DNA of 35,603 nucleotides from the IMG/VR virus record IMGVR_UViG_3300042922_000702, positions 1 to 35,603 of that record; one strand, given 5' to 3'. The translations under genes were made by a program, and so were the position numbers. The notes beneath the pieces are model-generated. The model worked only from the letters and a program-made list of their open reading frames with translations. It had not been told where the DNA came from and made no database searches. The stretch's first letter is position 1; each line of letters begins with the position of its first letter. Shown here piece after piece: positions 7,854 through 16,531 of the stretch. Origin of the DNA: a virus.

Positions 7854-8372
7854 TTACAGGCCGATGGCCTTACGGTGTTCCGCCAGACGGTCGACGCCGT
7901 CGACTTTCATCACCATGTTGATGACGTCAATCTCGATGACCTCTTTCCCGTCAATCGTGAGCTGGTAGTAAGTGCACTCGGTCGAGATTTTGGTCGTGCC
8001 GCTTTCACCCTGTTTGTTTTCGCCGCCGTCATACTCTTTATGACGGCCACGCATGACCACTTCAACGGCAGAAATTGCGCCGGTGTCATCGCGCTGGTAT
8101 GAGCCGGTAAAACGCAGCGGCACGCTATCCGCGCCCGGTGACGCGTACTGCGCCCACAGCTCGATATCAGGCAGACCGCCGAGCGTCCACTCAAGCGACA
8201 GCGCGTCATCATCGAGGCCGAGGTCAATCGACACCGAGCCCGGCATCCCGCCGCCACGGTATTTCTCAAGCTTACGGGTCAGCTTTGGCAGGGTGACGGA
8301 TTCAACGACGCCCATGTAGCTGAGACCGTCGTTAAACATGTTCAGGTATTTCAGTTTGCGTGGTAACGCCAT
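7854..8372 (-). CDS. FII: Major tail tube protein gpFII
   Basis: A 172-residue tail tube subunit of P2-like contractile tails, the same length as P2 FII. It begins MALPRKLKYLNMFNDG and includes the conserved LEKYRGGGMPGSV and SLEWTLGGLP segments, ending with KVDGVDRLAEHRKAIGL. Hexamers stack to form the inner tube inside the FI sheath. It follows FI by 12 bp in the same operon. Confidence 0.96.
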   Translation of the reverse strand: MALPRKLKYLNMFNDGLSYMGVVESVTLPKLTRKLEKYRGGGMPGSVSIDLGLDDDALSLEWTLGGLPDIELWAQYASPGADSVPLRFTGSYQRDDTGAISAVEVVMRGRHKEYDGGENKQGESGTTKISTECTYYQLTIDGKEVIEIDVINMVMKVDGVDRLAEHRKAIGL

Positions 8373-8384
8373 GCTCTGGGCTCC

Positions 8385-9578
8385 TTAGCTGTTGACCGAG
8401 TCTGACAGGTTCGCCAGCCAGGTATCGGTGATGCGCTGGCGCAGAGTCAGGTTTTCCAGCGGCGGGACGGGGGTGTAGTCATAATCGATATACAGTTTCC
8501 CCGCCTTGAGCGTTTCCACGCTGTTTGACTCCGGGTCGTACCAGCAGGAGCCGTCAACGATATAACCGTTGTTTTTCAGCTCACGGAATTTGGCATTGAT
8601 ACCGGCGACGATGTCGCGGATAAGCGTTGCGGTGACGGGTTTATCAATCGCCCACGCGTGCGCCTCCGCCATCGTGTCGGCAAGCACCTGCGCCGTGCGG
8701 GTGTAGTTTTCAAAAAGGAAAAGCGGGTCATCTGAGCAGGTACGATTGCCCCAGAATTTAAAGCCGTCGTTACGAATAAGCGTGGTAACACCGGCCTGAT
8801 TAAGCAGGTTTGCGTCGGTGGCTTTCTCCTGCAAATCCCACGAGACCGAGGCACTGACGCCAGTGACGCCATTCACGCCCACGTTAGACAGCGTTTTGTG
8901 CCAGCCTGTCTCCTGGTCGATTTTGGCACGCAGGCCGAGCGCGCGGGCGGTCGCCCATGCAATATCGGTATCGTTCGCCGTGGTGTCCCATGCCAGAAAA
9001 TCAGGGTGAATGACCATCAGCTCGCGCTGGCTGAAATTCTCGCGGTAGGCAATGGCTTCAGAAATGGTCTTGCAGCCCCATGCGCTGATATAGCCAAACG
9101 CGCGCAGGCTCTGACAGGTTGCCGCGAGCGCGGTCGCCACTTCCTGAGAATCCAGCCCCGGCACGCCGAGAATGCGCGGCTTAACGCCGGTGACGGTTTT
9201 TGCAGCCAGCAGCGCCTTAAGCCCGGTGTATTTGCCGTTTTCGTCGGTCGTGCCGATGATGTTGGAAATGGTCTCTTTCTGCGCCGCTTCCGGGTTTTCC
9301 GGGTCTTCAGTACCTTCGGCAACGCGCACAACCACAACGACCGGCTTGCACTGGTCGGCTATGGCCTGCAGGGATTTTGACAGGGTGCCAAGTTTACCGG
9401 CTTTACCGATGGCGTTTTGCACGCTGGTAATCAGCACCGGCTCATTGAGTGGAAATGTCTTTTCGTCAGCATCGCCGGCCGTGCAGACCATGCCGATGAT
9501 GGCCGTCGAGACGGTGGAAATGGTGCGCGTGCCATCGTTAATCTCGATGACCTCGACGCCGTGATGATAGTCGCTCAT
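8385..9578 (-). CDS. FI: Tail sheath protein gpFI
   Basis: A 397-residue contractile tail sheath protein, matching P2 FI in length and sequence: MSDYHHGVEVIEINDGTRTI at the N-terminus, YISAWGCKTISEAIAYRE centrally and a C-terminal sheath domain with FWGNRTCSDDPLFLFENY. The start at 9578 fits the P2 N-terminus and has GGAG 8 bp upstream; the frame continues further upstream without support. It is the first gene of the FI-FII-E-T-U-D operon, behind a 227-bp gap that must hold the late promoter. Confidence 0.96.
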   Translation of the reverse strand: MSDYHHGVEVIEINDGTRTISTVSTAIIGMVCTAGDADEKTFPLNEPVLITSVQNAIGKAGKLGTLSKSLQAIADQCKPVVVVVRVAEGTEDPENPEAAQKETISNIIGTTDENGKYTGLKALLAAKTVTGVKPRILGVPGLDSQEVATALAATCQSLRAFGYISAWGCKTISEAIAYRENFSQRELMVIHPDFLAWDTTANDTDIAWATARALGLRAKIDQETGWHKTLSNVGVNGVTGVSASVSWDLQEKATDANLLNQAGVTTLIRNDGFKFWGNRTCSDDPLFLFENYTRTAQVLADTMAEAHAWAIDKPVTATLIRDIVAGINAKFRELKNNGYIVDGSCWYDPESNSVETLKAGKLYIDYDYTPVPPLENLTLRQRITDTWLANLSDSVNS

Positions 9579-9700
9579 CCGTTTAACTCCGTGGTTAAGG
9601 GGTGCAACTATTTTCTGATGTGCATGAGGTGTGCGAAACGTAATGCCGTTGGAGGAGCGACAGTACAACGGGCAGCGAGCGGCCGGGGCGTGCGGAAAGA

Positions 9701-9727
9701 TGATTGATCGTTTTCAGCGATCAATCA
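9701..9727. repeat. Inverted repeat with GATC arms, upstream of the 40-aa gene
   Basis: Perfect 10-bp arms TGATTGATCG/CGATCAATCA with a 7-base loop. A third related copy, ATTGATCGCCGAT, follows at about 9734. It lies between divergent genes (FI leftward, the small gene rightward) and may be an operator or a terminator for one of them. Each arm contains a Dam site. Confidence 0.5.
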
Positions 9728-9805
9728 GGAGGAATTGATCGCCGATAACCATTATCAATGAAGGGATATTGTCGCTATCGTTGCGCCATTAACGAGGGAG
9801 CGAGA

Positions 9806-9928
9806 ATGACGATTTTACTCTGGATTGTTGGTGGTCTGACTGCATGGTGTCTGCTTGGCTTTTGCTGGCTCAAACTGTTTGCCAGTGATGAAACAGAAAA
9901 TGACTATGAAGAATGCCCCTATGACTAA
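9806..9928 (+). CDS. 40-residue single-span membrane protein, prophage cargo
   Basis: A short gene of 41 codons with a good ribosome site (GAGGGAG, 5 bp before ATG) and a terminator overlapping its stop codon. The product starts MTILLWIVGGLTAWCLLGFC, one hydrophobic span (about residues 3-24), followed by an acidic tail rich in D/E and Tyr (DETENDYEECPYD). It is transcribed against the surrounding late genes and sits between G and FI, where P2 carries fun(Z). I do not recognise the family. Its own terminator and opposite strand mark it as a cargo gene probably expressed in the lysogen. A function such as superinfection exclusion is speculation. Confidence 0.65.
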   Translation: MTILLWIVGGLTAWCLLGFCWLKLFASDETENDYEECPYD

Positions 9929-9949
9929 ACCCGCTTAACGCGGGTTTTT
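9927..9949 (+). terminator. Terminator of the 40-aa gene
   Basis: Stem AAACCCGC/GCGGGTTT with a TTAAC loop and T tail, overlapping the stop codon of the small gene. It also shields the start of the FI region from transcription arriving on the plus strand. Confidence 0.8.
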
Positions 9950-9968
9950 CATATCTGTCAGAAACCTT

Positions 9969-10541
9969 TCACACCGGGAGTGCAGGCCATTCAATATCCG
10001 GCGCGGCATCAGGGGAAACCCGGCTAAGATAAACACGGTACTTTTTCCACACCGTCAACATGCTGACCTCATTCTCGCTCGCCTCCCCCAAATCGACAGC
10101 ATCCTGTAATGTTTCAATCGTGAGCGTAGCTTCCTGCATCAGCCGTTTTTTTTCACCTTCCGAAAATGACACCGCTGCGGCGCGTTCTGCTTCCGTATCT
10201 TTCTCCCAGCTTTCGCCACCCCAGCGCATAAAGTTACCGTCAGGGGCAATGGTCGTCACATCGGCAGGTAAAGCACCGGGCGCGGCGATATAAACACGTT
10301 CGCCTGTTTCTTTGCTGTAGAGCGTTTGGTTTCGGTAGTCCTCGACCAGCGCCCACGATGTTCCGTTGAATACAGCGACCTTTCCCTCCGGCACGTCGGG
10401 CGGTGCAATACTGGTGCAGTCTGCCGGGAGACCCGTATTAGCCGGTATATAGGCATCACCCGCGCCAATAAACTCCCGGGTGTCTGCACGGAGGTTATAA
10501 ATTCGGATAGTGCGGTCTTTTTCTGAGAATTTAAAAGCCAT
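9969..10541 (-). CDS. G: Tail fibre assembly protein gpG (Tfa family)
   Basis: A 190-residue tail fibre chaperone of the Tfa/caudo_TAP family, needed to fold or attach the gpH fibre. Family features are the N-terminal fibre-like segment followed by VFNGTSWALVEDYRNQTLYS, the repeated APDGNFMRWGGESWEKDTEAE segment and a helical C-terminal half (AERAAAVSFSEGEKKRLMQ). Its start overlaps the H stop (TAATG). Like all Tfa genes it is expected to be matched to the C-terminus of its own fibre. Confidence 0.92.
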   Translation of the reverse strand: MAFKFSEKDRTIRIYNLRADTREFIGAGDAYIPANTGLPADCTSIAPPDVPEGKVAVFNGTSWALVEDYRNQTLYSKETGERVYIAAPGALPADVTTIAPDGNFMRWGGESWEKDTEAERAAAVSFSEGEKKRLMQEATLTIETLQDAVDLGEASENEVSMLTVWKKYRVYLSRVSPDAAPDIEWPALPV

Positions 10542-12448
10542 TATGCAAGCCTCACAATGTAGTTATAAGCAATGTTTTTGACGGTGTTCTCTGCGTTACC
10601 GGTGGCGGCAACGGTGATGGTGTGGCTGTGTGACCCCATAACAACCGTATGCGTGTGAGCCCCTACGGCCACCGTATGCGTGTGAGCCCCTACGGCTACC
10701 GTATGCGCATGCGCGCCAGCGCTGGCCGCCGTGCCTGAAATGGTATGCGTATGCGCCCCCGCACTCGTCGTAGGCGGACCATTTGGATTGTTATTCTGTG
10801 CGTTATTAAACTCATTACGATCCACATATCGGCCAGCACCAGCCCCCCCGCTGCCAACCCACACAGGGACGGAGTGGTTATGAGCACCCGCGCTTGCTGC
10901 TGTACCGGAAATACTGTGCGTGTGTGCGCCCGTGCTGTTTGATGACTTTGTTCCGTAGTCAAAGGCGCTGGTCGTTTTCGTCCCGTAGTCAAAGGCGCTG
11001 GTTGTTTTAGTGCCGAGATCGGTTGATGAAGCCGATGCACCGTGGGCGTGCGACTTAACGCCATCCAGCTCCTGCGACAGCACTGCGCGACCGCTTGCGG
11101 GTTTCCCCTTAATCGTCCAGCTGCGCATATCCGGGATGACACCAGACGGATAGGCTACCGCCAGAAGTGGATATGCCGCTTTATCAAAGGATTGCCCTGC
11201 CATAATGGCGTAACCGGCTGGCACCGTATCAGACGGCCACGGAATAGGCGCACCTACCGGGTAATTGTTATATCCGTCATGATGAATGAGTTTCCAGCCC
11301 TTAAAAACGCCTGCAGTGACCGCGGCAAAACCAATGACATTGCCATCAAAATCAATCCCAATGACGGTGTTATAGCCCTGAGTATTAGAGTGTGCGGCGT
11401 TGATGTATTGCTTCCACGTATGGCCGCCGGGCATGCCATTTTTTACAGAGGAGCCGTTAAAAAAGCCGCTTCGCGTTCTTAAATCAACAGCGACATCGGC
11501 AAATGATTCAGCATAGGTATTCAGGCCAGCCCCTTTTGGCACGCGCCCTTCAGCATTTTCATTAGCAGACTTAGCGGCATCAAACGCAGCCTTAACCGCT
11601 TTCGGTGTCGCTGCCAGCACCTCAGACGTGCTGTCGGTCGCGCTGCTGAGCTGGGCAATACCCTTTTGCGCCGTGGTGGCGTCCTGAGCCGAATATTTAC
11701 CTTTCGCGAGGTCATACGCTGCCTTAACCGCTTTCGGCGTCGCTGCGACGCTCTCAGATGCGCTGTCGGTCGCACTGCTGAGCTGGACGATACCCTTTTG
11801 CGCCGTGGTGGCGTCCTGAACCGTGTATTTACCTTTCGCAAGGTCATACGCAGCCTTAACCGCTTTCGGCGTCGCTGCGACGCTCTCCGACGTGCTGTCT
11901 GTCGCATTGCTGAGCTGAGTGAAACCCTTTGCGGTGAGCGTGGCGTCAGGATGGCGGCGAGACTGCTCATGCTCCGCAATTTTGTCGTCGACGTAGTCCT
12001 GCGTTGCCATCACCGTAGAGGTATCAATCGTCAGTTCGACTGACTCGATGTCGCTCACCATGATAACCATACGCACGGTCTGCGCGCGGCCTGACCCCTC
12101 CGCCAGCGCAGGCTTGTAGCTTTCGGCCATATTGCCGACCGCAATCAGCGTGCCGGTGTCATCATAAAGCCCGAGCTCACGCATCCAGAAACCGCCGGTC
12201 TCCGGCGGGATAAGCAGCTCCGCCACGACGTAATTTTTATTCTTTTTGTCCTGACTGATTTTGTTCAGCGCGTGACGCCAGACCTCTTTGACGAGTTTTG
12301 TCTGGTTCGGGTCAGGCACCGGCAGCGTGCCGCCACCGTCACCCACGGCCATCGCCGTCAGGTTCACCTTTTTCCCGTTCGGGAGGGTCGCTGCAGCCAG
12401 CTTGATTGCACCGGCTTTGGTGATGACCGTTTTGTATTTCACTGTCAT
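10541..12448 (-). CDS. H: Tail fibre protein gpH (receptor-binding)
   Basis: A 635-residue side tail fibre. Residues 1-160 are the conserved P2 H baseplate-attachment domain ([20 protein letters not shown]). Three tandem copies of a 44-residue phage tail-fibre repeat follow (about 170-300; [30 protein letters not shown]). The C-terminal part has a collar-like segment ([20 protein letters not shown]) and then low-complexity repeats: two [10 protein letters not shown] units and many GAHTHT/GAHAHT motifs. HxH motifs of this kind bind iron in trimeric fibre tips such as T4 gp37, so a metal-threaded tip is likely. The distal part determines host range and looks mosaic. Length is slightly below P2 H. 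Confidence 0.94.
   Translation of the reverse strand: MTVKYKTVITKAGAIKLAAATLPNGKKVNLTAMAVGDGGGTLPVPDPNQTKLVKEVWRHALNKISQDKKNKNYVVAELLIPPETGGFWMRELGLYDDTGTLIAVGNMAESYKPALAEGSGRAQTVRMVIMVSDIESVELTIDTSTVMATQDYVDDKIAEHEQSRRHPDATLTAKGFTQLSNATDSTSESVAATPKAVKAAYDLAKGKYTVQDATTAQKGIVQLSSATDSASESVAATPKAVKAAYDLAKGKYSAQDATTAQKGIAQLSSATDSTSEVLAATPKAVKAAFDAAKSANENAEGRVPKGAGLNTYAESFADVAVDLRTRSGFFNGSSVKNGMPGGHTWKQYINAAHSNTQGYNTVIGIDFDGNVIGFAAVTAGVFKGWKLIHHDGYNNYPVGAPIPWPSDTVPAGYAIMAGQSFDKAAYPLLAVAYPSGVIPDMRSWTIKGKPASGRAVLSQELDGVKSHAHGASASSTDLGTKTTSAFDYGTKTTSAFDYGTKSSNSTGAHTHSISGTAASAGAHNHSVPVWVGSGGAGAGRYVDRNEFNNAQNNNPNGPPTTSAGAHTHTISGTAASAGAHAHTVAVGAHTHTVAVGAHTHTVVMGSHSHTITVAATGNAENTVKNIAYNYIVRLA
10645..10698. 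repeat. Tandem 27-bp repeat coding VAVGAHTHT
   Basis: Two adjacent 27-base units differing at one position, in frame within the fibre tip of H. They can expand or contract by slippage in units of nine residues. Confidence 0.8.
10953..11012. repeat. Tandem 30-bp repeat coding [10 protein letters not shown]
   Basis: Two adjacent 30-base units with a few differences, in frame in H upstream of the His-rich tip. A third, diverged partial copy (DYGTKSSN) adjoins on the N-terminal-to-tip side. Confidence 0.7.
11560..11960. repeat. Three tandem fibre repeats of about 132 bp
   Basis: Imperfect 132-bp units coding the 44-residue fibre repeat of H. The two best-conserved units are offset by exactly 132 bases (the CCCTTTTGCG tract recurs at 11661 and 11793). 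Boundaries are approximate. Confidence 0.75.
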
Positions 12449-12459
12449 TGTGCTCTCAC

Positions 12460-12993
12460 TTATCCGGGGTAAACCGTAATGATGTCGCCGTCATAGGACA
12501 GAGCGCCGGTGTAGAGGTAGCCGGGGATGTCCTGAATAATATTGAGGCCGATTAAATGGCGGCTGGCTGGCTTTGCATCGGCGATAAGCCGCTCCATTTC
12601 GTAGTACATTTCCTCGGTGATGCCGGTCTCCAGCACGCCGATATCGAGGCGAAACGTGCCGGGCGGATCGTTTGTCTCCCACCACTCAGAGACGTTAATC
12701 AGATACCCAAGCGGCTCCACCACACGGCGCACTGCGCCAATCGTCCCCTTGTGCGCGTGGATAAACCACGCCGCGCGGATCACTTCCCGCTTTGTGTCCT
12801 CCGGCCAGCTCTCATCCCAGCGGTCAACGGAAAACGCCCATGCCAGCCACGGCAGCAGGTTTGCCGGGCAGTCGTCAGGGCTCCAGAGACGGCGCAGGGG
12901 AACAGGCGTATTTTCGATTTCAGCGCAGGCGCGCGCCGCCGCCACCTCAAGCGGCGAGGAACCCACCGGCAACAGGCGGGTATTACTACTCAT
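12460..12993 (-). CDS. I: Baseplate wedge protein gpI
   Basis: A 177-residue P2 gpI family tail protein. Conserved motifs are [19 protein letters not shown], the [21 protein letters not shown] segment and [20 protein letters not shown]. It joins baseplate wedge J to the fibre H. The start overlaps the end of J by 8 bp, and H follows 11 bp after its stop. Confidence 0.95.
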   Translation of the reverse strand: MSSNTRLLPVGSSPLEVAAARACAEIENTPVPLRRLWSPDDCPANLLPWLAWAFSVDRWDESWPEDTKREVIRAAWFIHAHKGTIGAVRRVVEPLGYLINVSEWWETNDPPGTFRLDIGVLETGITEEMYYEMERLIADAKPASRHLIGLNIIQDIPGYLYTGALSYDGDIITVYPG

Positions 12994-13894
12994 CGTTACC
13001 CCCTATGGTGACGCTGTACCCAGTGCACCATGACGCCTGCGTGTCATCGAGCACGATGTCGGCCACCGGCGCGGCCAGCTCGACGCGCTGCACCCCCTCG
13101 ACGTGAAGCGCCGCATAGATGGCAGATTTACGGATGTCACGCCCGAGCCGGTGCTGTGCGGTGATATACGCCTGCAGCTTTGCTTTTGCCGCACTGAGCA
13201 CCGGCTCGCTTTCAGGACCGGGGTAAAGGTAAAGCGATGCGTTGATTTTATAATCGACAATTTTCGCTGACTGTACGGTCACACGGTCGGCAACCGGCCG
13301 GACGTCTTCGCCGTTCAGCGCAGTGCGCACGATGGCGAGTAGATCGTCAGAGGCCACGCCGTTATTTTCACGCGACAGTACAGACACGGTCACACACGCA
13401 GGCTCGGGACTGATGACGGAAATATCCGCGACCCGCCCGTCGGCGCTGCGGCCATGAAACTGATATGAGCCGGTAGAGCCTGCGGTACTCAGCCCCTCAG
13501 GGGCTTGCTGGATACGCAGGCGATAGTCAGTGTCCGATTCCATCACGGCTGGCGTGGGGGGAAACGTCGTGTCGTCTGCCGGGGTAATAACGAGTCGTGG
13601 GACGTTGGAATTTGCGCCTATCTGGTCGAGGTCGCTACCGGCAGCGTAAGCCAGCATGACCGCACGCGCGGCCTCGTTGACGCGCTGTCGCCAGATAACT
13701 TCCCGGTAGGCGTTTTCCTGCAGCAGCTTCACAATCGGCTCTGATTCGAGTGTCAGGGTGCGCGCGACGGCCTCCTGTTGTTCTTCAGGGTATAACGAGA
13801 CGAGCGTTGCCTTGCGCTCGCTCAGGATGCTCTCATAATCCAGCACTTCCACGACATCGGGCGCGGCGAGCTGGTTCAGGTCAACAATTGCCAT
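12986..13894 (-). CDS. J: Baseplate wedge protein gpJ
   Basis: A 302-residue baseplate J-like protein (T4 gp6 / Mu gp47 class), the same length as P2 J. Conserved features are the N-terminal DVVEVLDYESILSERKA, the VLRE-type core around EVIWRQRVNEAARAVMLAYA, the APEGLSTAGSTGSYQFH loop and the C-terminal domain DIVLDDTQASWCTGYSVTI. It lies 5 bp after W. Confidence 0.96.
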   Translation of the reverse strand: MAIVDLNQLAAPDVVEVLDYESILSERKATLVSLYPEEQQEAVARTLTLESEPIVKLLQENAYREVIWRQRVNEAARAVMLAYAAGSDLDQIGANSNVPRLVITPADDTTFPPTPAVMESDTDYRLRIQQAPEGLSTAGSTGSYQFHGRSADGRVADISVISPEPACVTVSVLSRENNGVASDDLLAIVRTALNGEDVRPVADRVTVQSAKIVDYKINASLYLYPGPESEPVLSAAKAKLQAYITAQHRLGRDIRKSAIYAALHVEGVQRVELAAPVADIVLDDTQASWCTGYSVTIGGNDE

Positions 13895-13899
13895 AGCGT

Positions 13900-14250
13900 T
13901 TAACTCAGTGGAATGGTGAGGGAAAAGGGCTGGCCGCTGGCCGAGCGCGTGCCGGCGATGTCGACATACAGCCCGCCGTCATCCTCTGACCGCTCAAAGG
14001 TGATGCTTGTCAGGCTGACGCGCGGCTCCCATTTCTGGATCGCGGAATAACACGCGGCCATAATCTGCAGGCGCAGCGCCCTGGTCTGCGGCTGGTCAAT
14101 CAGAGCCGACAGGAGCGAGCCGTATTCACGGCGCATGACGCGCGAGCCTATCGGCGTGACCAGAATGTCACGCACGCTTTGCCTGATATGCTCGACATCA
14201 GAGATACTGAGGCCGGTCTGGCTGTTCATTCCCAGATAACGCACCGTCAT
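13900..14250 (-). CDS. W: Baseplate wedge protein gpW
   Basis: A 116-residue protein of the GPW/gp25 family with the hallmark DIEHIR-like start (SDVEHIRQSVRDILVTPIGSRVMRREYGS). In contractile injection systems gp25-like proteins nucleate the sheath on the baseplate. Its start overlaps the V stop (ATGA). Confidence 0.96.
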   Translation of the reverse strand: MTVRYLGMNSQTGLSISDVEHIRQSVRDILVTPIGSRVMRREYGSLLSALIDQPQTRALRLQIMAACYSAIQKWEPRVSLTSITFERSEDDGGLYVDIAGTRSASGQPFSLTIPLS

Positions 14251-14888
14251 TTAGTGCCCTCCGTCCAGCTTCCGCCCCGTTCGACGCCGCCGTGGTCGTG
14301 GTCATCTACCTGCACGCCGTTTGAGGTCAGTTTTCCGCCGGTGTGCTCGATGTTGCCGGACATCTTCCCGCCTTTCTGCACTTCGAGCGTGCCGGTCGTC
14401 AGCTTGTTGGTGCACACCACCTCGGGCGTATCGAGCGTGATACGGGTTTCGGCTTTCACCAGTACCATCGGCACGGTGGCCGTAATGGAATCCGACGCGG
14501 TGACGTCAGCGGTTTTGATACCGGACACGGTGAGCGCCCCGCTTTCGGGCTCGTACTCGATAACCGCCCCGTCAGGAAATGAAACATGAAGCGCATCGGG
14601 CGAGGTCGACGGCGCGGGATGGTCATCCGAGAAAATGCCCGGCATCACAAAGGCCGTATCGAGCTCGCCGCCGATGGCCAGCAATAACACCTGCTCACCG
14701 ATCGAGGGAGCCCACCACACGCGAGAACGACCGGCGCGACAAGTGAGCCAGTTAAGCCATGTGGTTTGCATACCGCCGGTCTGGACGCGACACAGCCCCT
14801 CGTCGAGATCAATGTCGGTCACAATGCCGGTGCGGATAAGGTTGCGGACCGCGCGTGCGATTTCCTGCAGAGAATTTAAATTATTCAT
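14247..14888 (-). CDS. V: Baseplate spike gpV
   Basis: A 213-residue trimeric membrane-piercing spike. It has an N-terminal OB domain (RCRVQTGG-like segment VQTGGMQTTWLNWLTCRAGR, SIGEQVLLLAIGGELDTAFV) and a beta-helix stalk. The tip is His-rich (VQVDDHDHGG), equivalent to the HxH iron site of the P2 gpV apex. It is the first gene of the V-W-J-I-H-G operon. No strong Shine-Dalgarno sequence is visible before the ATG, but the N-terminus fits the family. Confidence 0.95.
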   Translation of the reverse strand: MNNLNSLQEIARAVRNLIRTGIVTDIDLDEGLCRVQTGGMQTTWLNWLTCRAGRSRVWWAPSIGEQVLLLAIGGELDTAFVMPGIFSDDHPAPSTSPDALHVSFPDGAVIEYEPESGALTVSGIKTADVTASDSITATVPMVLVKAETRITLDTPEVVCTNKLTTGTLEVQKGGKMSGNIEHTGGKLTSNGVQVDDHDHGGVERGGSWTEGTK

Positions 14889-15095
14889 GGGGAAAGGATG
14901 CCGCCGGGCGAGGCCAGCAGCAATCGAAGGGGGTTTTGTCAGCTATGTAACAACGAACAAGTTACGTACTGTCCGCTTAATATTAATTTTGAGTTATTTG
15001 GAGAAAAAAACACAACAAAACAGTGCTTAATTAGCGCTCAAAACCATTAAAAAAGGAAAAGCACCATCTTCTGTTTCATCATTTTTCATCAATAC

Positions 15096-15995
15096 TCATT
15101 CTTTAGGGGTTGTAACAACCACTGAATTATAAAGATACATTTTTTCAGCCTCCTCTTTATCAAGCTTCATTATGCTCGCAAGTAAATCGAGATCTACTTT
15201 TTTGCATCGTTTTGATATTTGTTTAACGATTTCAGAATTATTCTCATGAGCCTTTAAAAAAATATAATTAGAAATATATTTCTTTTTTAGCAATCCTGAT
15301 GCCATACTAGGGAAGTTTAGCAAAAAGTCATTTATGGTGATTAATAGATCATCACCCAATACGATGAATTTCTCTGTCAAGTCGACATATTTCATAAGCA
15401 GACTTTCATCGAGCAAAGGATATACATCTTTTAATGCTACCTCAGCTTTTGCTCCCGTCCCCGAAATCAAAGAAGCCAATTGTTTCTTGACATCTTCATC
15501 AAGTTTATTTCTGATAGTTAACAACTCAATATATTGATTGTAATTACCATACGTTGCAACAAATGATGAAATATTCATCCAAGGATATTTATCTAGATCT
15601 AATTTACGTGAATATAACAATTGCACTAACTCATTAGATTCAAAAGTTACAGCCTCAATTCTAGCTGGCATCATTGGGATACATAAAGCACGCTGCAAAG
15701 GGTGCGTTTCCAAGGAATCAAAATAATTAACCTTAATGGCAACAATATTGGCCTGCATATTCTGCATCTGAAGGATTATTTTATTTAGAACATCCACCTT
15801 TGCTCGTTCATTCTTAGATGCTTCCTGATATTGGTACCCCCTTATAGCAATGAAATATGCGGTTAAAGCTGATAGCAGAACCACAAACACAGGCATGATA
15901 TAATCTTTAAACATGTTGGTTTGACTTGCTATATTTACGGCATCTGTTAAATGATTTAAAGCTATTACAATCGAATAAGGGTCGAACGATATCAT
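15096..15995 (-). CDS. Unknown membrane-anchored protein, prophage cargo
   Basis: A protein of about 299 residues that I do not recognise. From the preferred start (MISFDPYS, AGGA 9 bp upstream; the frame extends to 16058 without support) it has a short N-terminal helix and one strong transmembrane span (about residues 32-51, YIMPVFVVLLSALTAYFIAI). About 245 mostly helical, Lys-rich residues follow, probably cytoplasmic. It lies between S and V, a junction without a gene of this kind in the P2 core, and is much more AT-rich than its neighbours. It is on the late strand, followed by a 207-bp gap that must hold the V promoter. A single N-terminal anchor with a large helical cytoplasmic domain is compatible with an exclusion or abortive-infection protein, but nothing in the sequence proves it. 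Confidence 0.6.
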   Translation of the reverse strand: MISFDPYSIVIALNHLTDAVNIASQTNMFKDYIMPVFVVLLSALTAYFIAIRGYQYQEASKNERAKVDVLNKIILQMQNMQANIVAIKVNYFDSLETHPLQRALCIPMMPARIEAVTFESNELVQLLYSRKLDLDKYPWMNISSFVATYGNYNQYIELLTIRNKLDEDVKKQLASLISGTGAKAEVALKDVYPLLDESLLMKYVDLTEKFIVLGDDLLITINDFLLNFPSMASGLLKKKYISNYIFLKAHENNSEIVKQISKRCKKVDLDLLASIMKLDKEEAEKMYLYNSVVVTTPKE

Positions 15996-16075
15996 GATGT
16001 TATCCTGTGGGATTCTATTTGAGGTCAAACATCGAACTATTGTAAACGCACTATGCATTTTCGGTAAGCAAAAAA

Positions 16076-16531
16076 TTAAACCTTATCTATAAGGTATTTG
16101 ATAACCATTTTACTGATTATCCGCTGATCTCCATGGCTAAATCCGAGCAACTGGCGCTCTGCGTACTGCACATCCTGAGCGTGCGCGTTTGGCCGGTCTT
16201 TGAGGCCGTACTGATGGACACGCGCGATGCGCTGCACTTTTCCGGTAAATTCCACCACGGCAATGTTTTCACGGCCACTGGCTTTCATATACCGGCTCGT
16301 GCGGAGTTTCTGGAACATCGCCCGTTTAATCCGCCCGGTCTTAGCCCTGAGAGGCTGACGCTTTCGCGCCTGATAGGGTGAGCCGTCCGGGGCTTTTTGC
16401 TGTTTAATCCGTTGTTGTTGCGACTTGCGCAGCTCCTTTGCAATATCACCTGCAAGTTCGCGACGCCCTGCGGGTGACAGGGCAGCAAGCAGCCCGGCGA
16501 GCTGGTTGTCAAAGGGCTTTAAGTCACTCAT
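16076..16531 (-). CDS. S: Tail completion protein gpS
   Basis: A 151-residue P2 gpS family (phage virion morphogenesis) protein required for tail completion and tail-to-head joining. Features: an N-terminal amphipathic part (LAGLLAALSPAGRRELAGDI), the basic segment QQRIKQQKAPDGSPYQARK, and the conserved VHQYGLKDRP near the C-terminus. Its start overlaps R by 8 bases. Confidence 0.95.
   Translation of the reverse strand: MSDLKPFDNQLAGLLAALSPAGRRELAGDIAKELRKSQQQRIKQQKAPDGSPYQARKRQPLRAKTGRIKRAMFQKLRTSRYMKASGRENIAVVEFTGKVQRIARVHQYGLKDRPNAHAQDVQYAERQLLGFSHGDQRIISKMVIKYLIDKV

Noticed and set aside
10645-10698. CRISPR-like short repeats
   Set aside because: The repeats are in-frame coding repeats of the tail fibre, adjacent and without spacers. 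No CRISPR array is present in the window.
14889-15010. Ogr-type activator site upstream of V (GTTGT...ACAA dyad at about 14945-14960)
   Set aside because: The spacing does not fit the TGT-N12-ACA rule I remember for Ogr/Delta sites. The similar GTTGT motifs before FI and in the P/O gap are too short to call without alignment.
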